From Sinorhizobium psoraleae (GTDB lineage: Bacteria > Pseudomonadota > Alphaproteobacteria > Rhizobiales > Rhizobiaceae), in assembly GCF_013283645.1 (NCBI RefSeq), contig NZ_JABEKV010000017.1:2847-42563 (forward strand): DNA of 39,717 nucleotides, in the 5' to 3' direction. Below, piece by piece: positions 25,785 through 35,800 of the stretch. Every line of letters begins with the position of its first letter. Within the stretch, counting starts at the first letter, position 1. The notes below the pieces were generated by a model that saw only the letters and a program-made list of their open reading frames with translations, did not search any database and was not told the DNA's origin. Both the position numbers and the translations under genes were made by a program.

Positions 25785-26169
25785 AAAAAGCATCTGCGAG
25801 ATCGAGAAGGAGATTGCCGGCGGAAGAGCTCTTCGGCGTGATCGCTACGACGAACTGACGCAGCAAGAAGAGTAGTATGCAGAAGCAGATCACGTGGCCC
25901 CAGGGCATCGAAAGAACCAATCAAGCTAGGTATTTGAGGAGGGCGCACATGCATTCGCAACGAATGCCCCTGCTTTCTTGCTCCACTTATTTCAGCTTGC
26001 TCGCCGATGATTGTTGGAGAGAAATTACCGCAGACCCTCGATCGAGGGCGCAACTATGCCGGAAAGCATCATGACCGCCACTGCGATCGATGGGTCATTA
26101 GACAATTGAATTTGTGTGTTTCTTCGACGCCGAGCGCTATTTGCTCGTCTCATCCGAAAGGGAAAGAAT
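25785..26169. other. Broken PEP mutase tail and intergenic DNA
   Basis: Bases 25785-25875 are the frameshifted C-terminal remnant of the preceding gene. The rest, to 26169, holds no gene that I can support. The frame of the next gene is open from 26116 but the region before 26170 shows no family match. Confidence 0.6.
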
Positions 26170-26922
26170 ATGGAAAGGCGTGACTTCATCAAACGTTTGG
26201 CCTTCCTTGCTGCTTGCCCGCTTTGCGTCAAGACCGCTTACGCAGCGGAAGGCGTGCATTGGAGCTATGAAGGCGAATCGGGTCCCGAGCACTGGGGGTC
26301 TTTGAGCAAAGAGAACAGTGCCTGTTCGTCCGGTTCGCAGCAATCGCCGCTCGACATCAGGGGCGCGATCAAGGCCGATATCCCGGGCTTGGCGTTAAAT
26401 TGGAAAAGTGGCGGCACGATCCTCAACAATGGGCACACGATCCAGGTGAAAGCGACGCCCGGCGGCACGCTCCGCCGAGGCGACAAACCTTATGAGCTGG
26501 TGCAGTACCATTTCCATGCGCCGAGTGAACATCTGGTCGAGGGCAAGCGCTTCCCGATGGAGGTGCATTTCGTCCATAAGCACGCCGAAACGGGTGCGCT
26601 CGGCGTGCTGGGCGTTTTCCTTGTGCCGGGCGCCGCCAATACGACCTTTGCCAGCTTGGCGGCGGCCTTCCCCCAAAAGGCCGGTGACGAGACTGCCCTC
26701 CACTATGTCGATCCGCGCGGTTTGCTGCCGACGTCGCTCAAATATTGGGCCTATGAGGGGTCGCTCACCACGCCACCCTGCAGCGAGATCGTCGACTGGA
26801 TGGTAGCGATAGACCCGACCGAGGTGGACGTGGCTGATATCAAGAGGTTCACTGCGCTCTATTCGATGAATGCGCGTCCCGCCCTCGCTTCAAATCGCCG
26901 CTATATCCTGAGCTCTAGCTGA
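26170..26922 (+). CDS. Periplasmic alpha-type carbonic anhydrase
   Basis: A 250-residue protein from the ATG at 26170. The leader MERRDFIKRLAFLAACPLC is a twin-arginine-type signal with cleavage after TAYA. The mature part begins VHWSYEGESGPEHWG and has QQSPLDI, then the zinc ligands in QYHFHAPSEHLV and EVHFVHKH, and YEGSLTTPPCSEIVDWMV, the conserved C-terminal half of the active site. It hydrates CO2 to bicarbonate in the periplasm. An alpha-carbonic anhydrase gene is known in the Mesorhizobium loti symbiosis island. A start at 26116 is possible but would put 18 residues before the leader. Confidence 0.95.
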   Translation: MERRDFIKRLAFLAACPLCVKTAYAAEGVHWSYEGESGPEHWGSLSKENSACSSGSQQSPLDIRGAIKADIPGLALNWKSGGTILNNGHTIQVKATPGGTLRRGDKPYELVQYHFHAPSEHLVEGKRFPMEVHFVHKHAETGALGVLGVFLVPGAANTTFASLAAAFPQKAGDETALHYVDPRGLLPTSLKYWAYEGSLTTPPCSEIVDWMVAIDPTEVDVADIKRFTALYSMNARPALASNRRYILSSS

Positions 26923-27729
26923 CGCGAGGTGAGTTCGCAGCCTCTAGATTGCTCATTTCTACCCCATCGACAAGACGCTCCGTCTCATTGTGTTGGACGC
27001 TATAGAACGGGTTGGTTTTCCATCCGGACGGAAGTATCTCTCGCATTCGGCCGCCGCGGCGCTTTTGCGCATGGCGATCGTGCGAAGATGGATGGAAGGT
27101 TCGCCGTTCCAGACGCCAACGGGAAGATCCAAGCACGATGAATGGCCGGATCGCCTCGATATTAGAGCGGCATCATCGAAGGATGAATTGGCGGAGCACT
27201 TTCGGCAGCCATTACCGGATCACCTTGTCGCGGCTGACGAAGGCAACAATCGCATCTATGCCGCCTTGGCCTGCGTCCTCTCTTGAGAACCGTGAACTCA
27301 CGCCCGATTGGCGCATGCGGCTTCTCGAACATTTCGCAAATTCCCGAACTCTGAACACCTGAAACTTTCAGCTGTCGGATTTCCGGACACCTGGCAAGCG
27401 TTATCGCTCTGACTAAAGCTCGCGAGACGTGGAGACTAAAGTTATCGGTTCCTCCAGCCGCAGTCGATGGCTTCAATATCCGTTTGTGCGACGCTCTTAA
27501 ACCTTGACTGCAACCTGCGATGTCCGTTCATCGATGTCCCTCCGATGCTGCTGCTTACCACTTCATTCTGGCACAAAATACCGTGGGTGCGGGTCGAGGG
27601 AAAACGCAGCTCTCGTTGCCGAAGATAGAGCGCGCTCGGAGCGCCAAACGAAGGATCTTGGGTCATCCCCCCCGCCGCGGCGGTAAAACACGTGGGCCTG
27701 GGCTCTCGGCAACGGCCCCGCCCAATCAC
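26923..27729. other. 800-bp stretch without an assigned gene
   Basis: Several short frames overlap on both strands (for example 26990-27286 plus), without ribosome sites or family matches. Some parts look like IS debris but I cannot name a family. No RNA gene or regulatory box is recognised. Confidence 0.45.
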
Positions 27730-28443
27730 CTACGGCAGGAACCCATGCACTACCAAATTCTCAGGAGCGACAGGCCGCGCCGTTACGATCGATCCGATGA
27801 AACCAACCTTTGTTGGTAAATCGTATACGCGCCAGCAGAAGCTTCCCTGCTCGTTCCGAAGCCACAGACGCGCACCATTGGGGCCGGTTTGTCCCAAGAG
27901 TGGAACCACGACCTGCGACAGGGGGTGGGCAAGTCCGAGTCCCAGAGCCTTTACTGCGGCTTCTTTACGAACCCAAAGGCGCAACAATAGTTCAGGAGCA
28001 TTCGTCATCGTCCGAAGCCGTCGCCATTCTGCCGGCGACCAAATGGTCTCAAGCCAGCTCCACTCAACCGCTTGGTCGAGGTATTCGACGTCGATGCCGA
28101 GCAAAGGCTGATGAGAGACAGCGATAAGTGCCAGATCGCCGCTCCGGCTCATCGAAAAAAGAGGCCCTTCGCGAACGTATGGGCGACGCCATTGGCTATA
28201 CGCAAATTTCACATCCCAGGGCTCAATAAGCAAGCAACCGGCCAAGATTCGGCGTAGGGCCACGTGCGCCGCTGCAAACCTTCGCGCGTCGTCTCGATGC
28301 TTCAAACGATGGTATTTTTCCTGCTCGTCGTGATCCAACCAGGCAAGGCAGTCCGGCCACGGGTGGGGTGGGACGTTCAGGTCAATCTGCCAAATCTTTA
28401 GCAGTTCCTTTGATAAGCTTCTGTCTCCGTTGTGGTGCTTCAA
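27730..28443 (-). CDS. 4'-phosphopantetheinyl transferase (Sfp type)
   Basis: A 237-residue protein with the Sfp-type core: RRFAAAHVALRRILA, FSMSRSGDLALIAVS (in place of the more common FNLSHS), GIDVE with the metal-binding acids, and WVRKEAAVKALGLGL (the W-x2-KEA motif). It transfers phosphopantetheine from CoA to the serine of carrier domains, making an NRPS active. It is 28 bases after the MATE gene and last in the NRPS cassette, so its targets are most likely the two carrier domains of that NRPS. Confidence 0.93.
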   Translation of the reverse strand: MKHHNGDRSLSKELLKIWQIDLNVPPHPWPDCLAWLDHDEQEKYHRLKHRDDARRFAAAHVALRRILAGCLLIEPWDVKFAYSQWRRPYVREGPLFSMSRSGDLALIAVSHQPLLGIDVEYLDQAVEWSWLETIWSPAEWRRLRTMTNAPELLLRLWVRKEAAVKALGLGLAHPLSQVVVPLLGQTGPNGARLWLRNEQGSFCWRVYDLPTKVGFIGSIVTARPVAPENLVVHGFLP

Positions 28444-28471
28444 CTTCGTCGCCGAAATTAGCTTTGCGCTC

Positions 28472-29827
28472 TTAAACGCGAAGCGAACGTTCTTCTCTGC
28501 TCAAGCGCCGCCATTCTCGATAGAGGACGAGCATGGCAGTCAAGCCAGCAGCGGCCTCACTGAGAACGGGACTGATGATGAGACCGCTGACGCCCAGCCA
28601 ACGCGGCAACACTAGGAGGAGTGGCATCAGGAATAGGCCATGGCGCGTAATTGCGAGCAGCGATGCCTGTGCCCCTTCGCCCTTGGCCTGAAGCAGCGTG
28701 ATGGTTACGGCCATTGCGGGAAAGCAAACAAAAGCGGTGAGGAATGCAGCAATTGCGTGTTCCGCAACAGCGACAGCCGAAGTATCGCTAACAAACCACG
28801 CGGCCAAAGCGCGCGATTGGGCGATGCCTACCAAGGCGCACATCGATGAGAACGCCAAGGAGAGAGATAATATTACGGCTAATGCCTGCCGCACTCTGTC
28901 GCTCCTTCCCGCGCCGATGTTGTAGCCGATCGCAGACTGGGCACCGATGCACAGGCCACTGATTGGTAGAGCCACTATGGAAAGCAGCCGCGTTGCGACA
29001 CCCACCCCGGCCAAAGTATCGTCGCCGAATGTGGCGGCCGTTGAATTGAGCAACCACATACCCCCGATGCTAATCATAGTCGCGAGCGCCGATGGACCTC
29101 CTACCGTCAAGATGACACGTATACGCTCCAACGGACCGATTGTTGAATGATCGCCCAGCGTGACCACGCTGCGCGCGGTCGCGAAATGCCACACGTAAAC
29201 GGCGGCCGCGGCTGCTTGCGCAACCAAAGTTGCGAAACCGGCTCCTGCGATCCCCAGGTCCAATCCGAAGATCAGCAGCGGATCGAGCACAGCGTTAAGG
29301 GCAAATGCCACAATCTGCGTGATCATGCTAATTGACGTGTTCCCTTCGGCCCTCACGATGAAGCCGCAGATCATGTTGAATACGAGCAGCACTTGGGCAA
29401 ACAGGAGCGGCCTTAGGTATTCAATCGCGTAGGGCAGGGTGTTTTCGCTAGCTCCAAACCATGCCAGGAGGACGCTGATGCTGGTTGCGATACAACCAGA
29501 AGCCAGTATAGCGATGCTCAAGCCCAAGCCAATAGCTGTCAAAGCGAATGCTGCCGCCGATGCATGATCATGCCGGCCGAGGCTGCGCGCCATGCTTGAT
29601 GCTGTCCCAGTCCCAACCGCTTGCCCGATAAGTGTTAGGATCATGGTAATCGGGAATGTAATCGCAAGCGCGGCCACCGCCTGTGCCCCAAGGCGTCCAA
29701 CGAAGAAAGCATTCAGAAGCTGGTAGGCCGCACTGACACAAAGCCCCACAATCGTTGGTACGGCAAGCCTCAGCACAAGTGGCGCCATGGCTTCTTTCTC
29801 GAGTTGTTCCAACCGGGTCGACTTCAT
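28472..29827 (-). CDS. MATE-family efflux transporter
   Basis: A 451-residue inner-membrane protein from the ATG at 29827 (MKSTRLEQLEKEAMAPLVLR), a typical MATE start; the frame is open to 29911, overlapping the NRPS end, but that extension is not family-like. Twelve hydrophobic segments are seen, with APLVLRLAVPTIVGLCVSAA first and the repeated half starting near TVGGPSALATMISIGGMW. MATE carriers use Na+ or H+ gradients to export small molecules. It is 49 bases downstream of the NRPS and upstream of the PPTase, so the likely cargo is the NRPS product. Confidence 0.93.
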   Translation of the reverse strand: MKSTRLEQLEKEAMAPLVLRLAVPTIVGLCVSAAYQLLNAFFVGRLGAQAVAALAITFPITMILTLIGQAVGTGTASSMARSLGRHDHASAAAFALTAIGLGLSIAILASGCIATSISVLLAWFGASENTLPYAIEYLRPLLFAQVLLVFNMICGFIVRAEGNTSISMITQIVAFALNAVLDPLLIFGLDLGIAGAGFATLVAQAAAAAVYVWHFATARSVVTLGDHSTIGPLERIRVILTVGGPSALATMISIGGMWLLNSTAATFGDDTLAGVGVATRLLSIVALPISGLCIGAQSAIGYNIGAGRSDRVRQALAVILSLSLAFSSMCALVGIAQSRALAAWFVSDTSAVAVAEHAIAAFLTAFVCFPAMAVTITLLQAKGEGAQASLLAITRHGLFLMPLLLVLPRWLGVSGLIISPVLSEAAAGLTAMLVLYREWRRLSREERSLRV

Positions 29828-29876
29828 GAGTGCCTGCTTTACGTAGAAAATGATCGGATACTGGGTTCCGTGAGAG

Positions 29877-32800
29877 TTATTGTTCTGTATTGCATGTCTC
29901 GCGAATGACATCCGTCAGGTTCTTCTGCAAATTTTTCGCAGTTGCCGTGGCCAAAGATCCGTCAATACGACAATGGTTATGCCATTGCAGTATGCGCAAG
30001 CAGCTATTGATTTCGTCGATTGTGTATTCAAGCCAATGGTGTTTGTTAAAACCCATGTCTTCGCCACACCATAACGGCGCCTCTTGTAGCTCCAAAAAAC
30101 GATGCCCACCGATGGCAGCGAGCGGAGCGCGGAAATTGATCAAAACACGCGGAGTTGGTAAGCGCGCCGCGCGCTCCGCCACTCTCTCGTCAGGATGAAA
30201 CGCTTCGAGAGCACGCAAGCCAAGTCCAAGGGCCGGTATCCCGCGACGTTGGGCGGCAACAGAGCGCAGTTGCGCCATTGCTCCTTCAGTGCCATCGATG
30301 ACCAGCGGCACCGGCAAGAATTCACAGCAGAAACCAAGGTTGCTTGATAGATCGACACCGCCTAACACAGGCGTGCGCAGGGCCGCAATGCTGTCCACGT
30401 AAAGTCCAAGCACTGGCCGATCGCCACCTAACGTCCGCAAAAGAGCCAACAGAATAAGATCCAGCCCGTCTATCCCAGCACGATCGGAAAGTCCCAGCAG
30501 TGCAGCGGTTTCTGCTTGAGGGATGCTGAGAAGGCGCCAGGCTTCGGATTCACCTAGCCTCAAGAACTCATCGCTGTCCACTTTGCCTGCCCGCAACAAC
30601 GCGTGCATGCGACGCGCGCCGAACGGGGTGGATGGTGTTGGAGCTCCTCCAGACGGCCCCGCCGGTAGGGCCAGTGGCGAACCGGAGGGCATTAGTGCTG
30701 TCCAAGGTCTGGTTTCCCAGTACCCGAGCTCTTCCTCGGCATGATCGATCACATGATTGCGGAGGAGGTTAAGCCAATTGGCTATGCTGGCGTGTCCCGT
30801 GAGGGCTGTTGGCTTGATCTCTAATCCGGCCGCAGCAGTCCTATACAGTCGTTCCAGCTCCCCAATTAACAGACGAAAGCCGTAGCCGTCCGTAAGGAAG
30901 TGATGCACGATAATGAATAGCCAACCCCGCTGTGTCTGCGGTTGGCCGCCCTCGAATAGCAACGCCCTGAGGAGGGGGGTGCGACCGTCGAACCGGAAGG
31001 CATACTGTGCCTGTTCGGCTCTTTCTGACACGATCTGTTCCCACTCTTCCGGCGAATTGGCCGGAAGCGTGATACGCTCTAACGATAGCGGGTCGTCGGT
31101 CGGGAGCGTCCGCTCCGGAATCCCGTCTGAGCGAACGAGTCGGGTACGGAGCATGGGGTGCTCATCACTCAGTCTTGCGACTGCTTGCGATAAGAGCGCT
31201 GCGTTGAGCTCTCCCGCATTGAACTTCCACAGGCGGTACATATTGAAGTGCTCACCTATGCCCACGTGCTGACTAATGAAACGCATGGTGGGTGAAAAAG
31301 GCGGGGCCACGTTCTCGGACTTGATGCGATCCAATCTAGTTTCATTGGGCACAGCATCCTTGTGTGCGTCAATGAGACACGCGAGATCGGCTAGCCGAGG
31401 GTGATTGTAGAGTTCGCCGACAGTGAAGCGCAAGCCGCCACGGCTGGCGTCGAATACGCATCGCACACTTAGTATCGAAGTTCCCCCAAGGGCGAAGAAC
31501 TCGTCCTCGGCTGAAACCTCGGTGCGGCCCAACAGGCGCTCCCAAATCTGCGCGAGGGCTGTCTCGGTTACTGTTTGCGGCTTCCTTCCTCTGCCGCCGG
31601 ACATCGCCGTTGGCATTGGTAAGGCGCGCCGGTTCAATTTGCCACCTGGATTGCGAGGCAGGTCATCAATGCGCACAATGCGCGCTGGCACCATGTATGG
31701 TGGAAGTATTTCCCGAATGAATGCCAAAAGGCCGGCGTCATCGGGGAGATCGGCAGTGCTAACCACATAGCCCACCAGGACGTCGCCCCGCTTGGGCATG
31801 GTATGCAACGCGACCGCGGCATCGCTTACGGCGGGGTGCGTGCGGAGCGCATGCGCGACCTCATCGAGTTCGACGCGGTAACCATTCAGCTTTACTTGGT
31901 CATCAGCGCGACCATGAAGCTCAAGCGTCCCATCCTCCCGGAATCTGGCAAGATCACCAGTTCGGTAGAGCAACTGGCCATCTTCCGTCATATCGAACCG
32001 TGTTGCCGATTGCTCACTATTTTCGAGGTACCCAAGACTCAGGCATGCGCCTGTAACACACAACTCACCCAAAGCGCCGCGCGGCAAAAGTTGCAGCTTC
32101 CTGCCTCGCACGCTCAATTGCACATTTGCAAGCGGTCGGCCTATAGAAACATTACGTGCATCAATCGGAAGTGAATGATCCACTTGGTGCCAGGCGGCAT
32201 TGGAACTGCACTCCGTAGAGCCGTAGAAATTAAAAAGATCTGTGGCTGGAAACGCGAGCGTCCAGCGTTTGGCGAGGTCAGCCGGCAGTGCCTGTGTGCT
32301 GCTGACGACTAGGCGAAGCGCGCTTGCGGGCCGCCCGCCGGCCGCACGTGCCATGATCAATCCATCCAGAATGGGTGGGGCGGCGAGGAGATGACTGATC
32401 TTATGCTTCTCAAGGACGGACAGCAGCCGTTCTGGGACGACAAGCTCCTCTCGTGACAGCAAATAGGCGGGAACCCCCTGCAGCAACGGACCAAAAATTT
32501 CCCAGCTGCTTGCGACGAGCGTTGCGGACTTCTGGACCACCGCAACATCACCGACAAGGAACGGCAACTCTGACCACATCCAGTGCAAACGGTTCAGGCA
32601 CGCGGACGCCGGTACGCGCACGCCTTTCGGTTCCCCGGTCGTTCCTGACGTGAAGACGATGTGCAGGACATCATGCGGCAAGACTGGACGGGGCAACTCC
32701 CCTATCGAAGCGGTTCTTGAGAGGGAACCAAGTGAAACCACCTCGCATGGCAAGTTTTTGTAGCATGTCCAGGAAGCATGAACTTCGTTGTCAGTTAGCA

Positions 32801-35800
32801 TGACCTTCGGGGATGTTGCCCGTAAGATGCGAAGGGCGCGAGCTTGCGGCAACTCAGGCCCTAAGCAGACATATGCGGCGTGCACCTTCACGCAAGCAAG
32901 AATTGCCACCAGCGTTGCAATTCCTCGATCTGTCGCAATTGCTATTCGATCACCTTCGCGGGCACCTAGACCAGCTAAGCCATTGACAACACGATCGACA
33001 GAGTCGTTCAGCTCAGCGTAGGAAATTCGGCCCCCGTCCCAGAAAAAGGCAATGTTTTCTGGAGTGCGTAGCACCTGGGCCTCGAACAGCTCACGTAAGG
33101 TCGCCTTGCAACCAAAATTGCGGCTGGTATCGTTGAAAGACCCAAGAAATCGCAGTTCATTCTCGCTTAATAGACCGAGAGAACCGAGCGGCGCATCGGG
33201 CGCTGCGACGCAACGCTTCAACGTGTGTTCCAAATTGCGCAGGATCCGTTCGGCTTGAGGTGCCTGGACGATCTCCTTGCAATATGTAAGTTGAAGATAG
33301 ATGCCGTCCCTTTCCTCCTGCGCGTAGAGTGTCAGATCGTACTTCGCGTAGCCCAGCTCCAGTTCACGGACTGTAATGGTCAGTCCGCCGTCTCCGTGCA
33401 CTTCTTCCGGTTGTTCCGAGTACATATTGAACATGACCTGAAAGACCGGTGAGATGTTGCTGCGTCGCTCGATGTTAAGGCTCTCCAGCATTCGACTGAA
33501 CGGATAGTCAGCATGTGAAATGGCGCCGGAGACAGTTTCCTGTGCGCTCTTTACCAACATTGTGAAGGTTTCCGCGTCGTCGATTTTGAGCCGCAGCGGC
33601 AGCATGTTGAGGAAAAAGCCAAGAAGCTGCTCAGTGCCGGGGCGCTGCCTGACTACGTGAGGCGCGCCCACTACGACCTCGTCCTGTCCAGCATGTTGCC
33701 CCAACACGATCGCATACCCTGCCAGAAGTGTCGCGAAAAGTGTTGACCGGCTATCAGCAGCCACGCGACGAAGCGCGGCAGTCAGCCCTGCATCCAATGC
33801 TAGCCCCTGGGCGTGGCTGGCATATGTGAGGTGTCGAGGGCGTTCGTGATCGCTTGGTAACTTGAGGACCGGCAATTCTCCACTTAACATCTGCTGCCAG
33901 TATGCCCGTTGAACGTTGTAGCGTTCAGGGGTGAGATTTCTTGCTTCCCACAGAGCGTAATCGCCGAGGCCAATTTCCGGCTGTGCTGGCAAATCTGCGC
34001 CGCGGCCTACCATATGACTCTCGTAGAGGAGTCGTAGATCGCGTGCCAACACCGAAAGTGACCATGCGTCCATGATGATCTCATGGGTAGTTAGATAAAG
34101 CTCGTGCCGGCCCTCGCTCCTACGGACGAGCGTGGTTCGAAGGAGTGGGCCAGTCGCCAAATCGAACGGTCGCGTGTTGTGCCGCCCCTGAATTGCCGCG
34201 ATATGCTCGGCTTGAGCCATTCGAGGCAACGGCGAGAGATCTTGGTATTCTAGCCGGGGTAAAGGCGCGTCGAAGGCCATCAGGGGCTGGCCATCTTTCT
34301 CCAGGAATCTCACCCGCAGCGTATCAAAACGGTGGAGCAAATCGGTCCAGGCCGTCTCGAATGCACTCCGGTCCAAAGGACCATCAAGATTCACGACCGT
34401 CCGAAGCGTGTAGTTTCGTGCCTGGGGGTCAAGTTTCCAGAGGAACCACAGGTGAGTTTGAAGGCCTGTTGGCGGCACCACTTTCGTCGCAGCCGCAGAA
34501 ACGCGGACAATGGGAGGCAACTGTGTCTCGGCGCTCTCCTCAATCTTCCGCGCTAACCCCCGGATCGTTAAACGGTGAAGTTGGCCCGGTTGTATCTGGC
34601 GACCAAAAAGATAGTGAACCCGATTGGCGAGCAACATCATTCGCAGCGAATCGCCGCCCAAATCGATGAAGGCCTCGTCGAGGCCGACAGGAGCCACGCA
34701 CAGGATCTGCTCCCAAAGCTTCGCAAGCCGTCGTTCGATTTCTGATCGTGGCGACACGAAGGCAACATCGGACAGCGGGCGCATTCCATCTGCCACCGGC
34801 AAGCGGCCGTAGTCGAGCTTACCGTTTGCGTTGAGTGGGAGCGTCGGCACTTCAAAAATTTGATCCGGCAACATGTACTGCGCCAAGTATCGGCCTAGAT
34901 GCTCTTGCAGATCTCTCAAAGTGCAGTGATCGCGCAGAACGACGAAGGCAATCAGTCGAGGCGGCACAAGATCTGCATCGACGGCTGCTCCATTTCCATA
35001 GCTACTCTCCCAGCCCAGTTTTTCACGGGCGGTGAGCTTCGCCCGTCGATGTTGGCTTCGATGCAGGACTACAGCGCTTCCCATCACGCCATGATGGCTG
35101 TTGAGAACAGTTTCAATTTCTGCCAATTCGACGCGGTAGCCCCGCACCTTGACCTGCCGATCCGCTCGGCCAAGGCACTCAAGCAAACCATCGGGCCGCA
35201 TGCGAGCCAAATCACCTGTCCGATACAAACGGCTGTGGCTCGGCGTGTCGTCGAACGGATTCGCCACGAAAACCGCGGCAGTACGTTCCGGGTCATTGAT
35301 GTAACCCTGAGCGACGCCAACACCGCTGACACATAGTTCCCCAACTTCTCCTCTCGATGCAAGCTTCAGAGGATCACTGTCCGGCGTGACAAGGTAGACA
35401 CGAAGCCCGGGAATAGGTCGGCCGATCGGTACGTAGGTTTCATCGACGGCTGGCGGCTGCGTTACCAAGTGATGCGTGACGCCGTCGCCGCACTCCGTTG
35501 GGCCGTAGTGATTAAGGATGGGAACTTTCGGATGGTGCGTCAGCCATTTGCGACATAGATCGGGTGGCAGCGGTTCGCCGACAGTTGAGATGCAGCGCAG
35601 GTTGTCAAACTGAGGTGTGCTCTCGCCTTCTGTCGAAACGAGGTAGGCACGCAAGAGCGATGGCACAAACTGAATCACTGTGATCCTTCGATCGTGCAAA
35701 GTTTTTGACAATCGGTGAGGATCCACAATGACTGCCGAAGGCAAAATGTCGATGCTTCCACCGACGACGAGGGCTGCCAAGAATTGCCAGAGTGATATGT

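Noticed and set aside
31803..32174. Plus-strand frames within the NRPS
   Set aside because: Antisense to a continuous NRPS frame, with no domains of their own.
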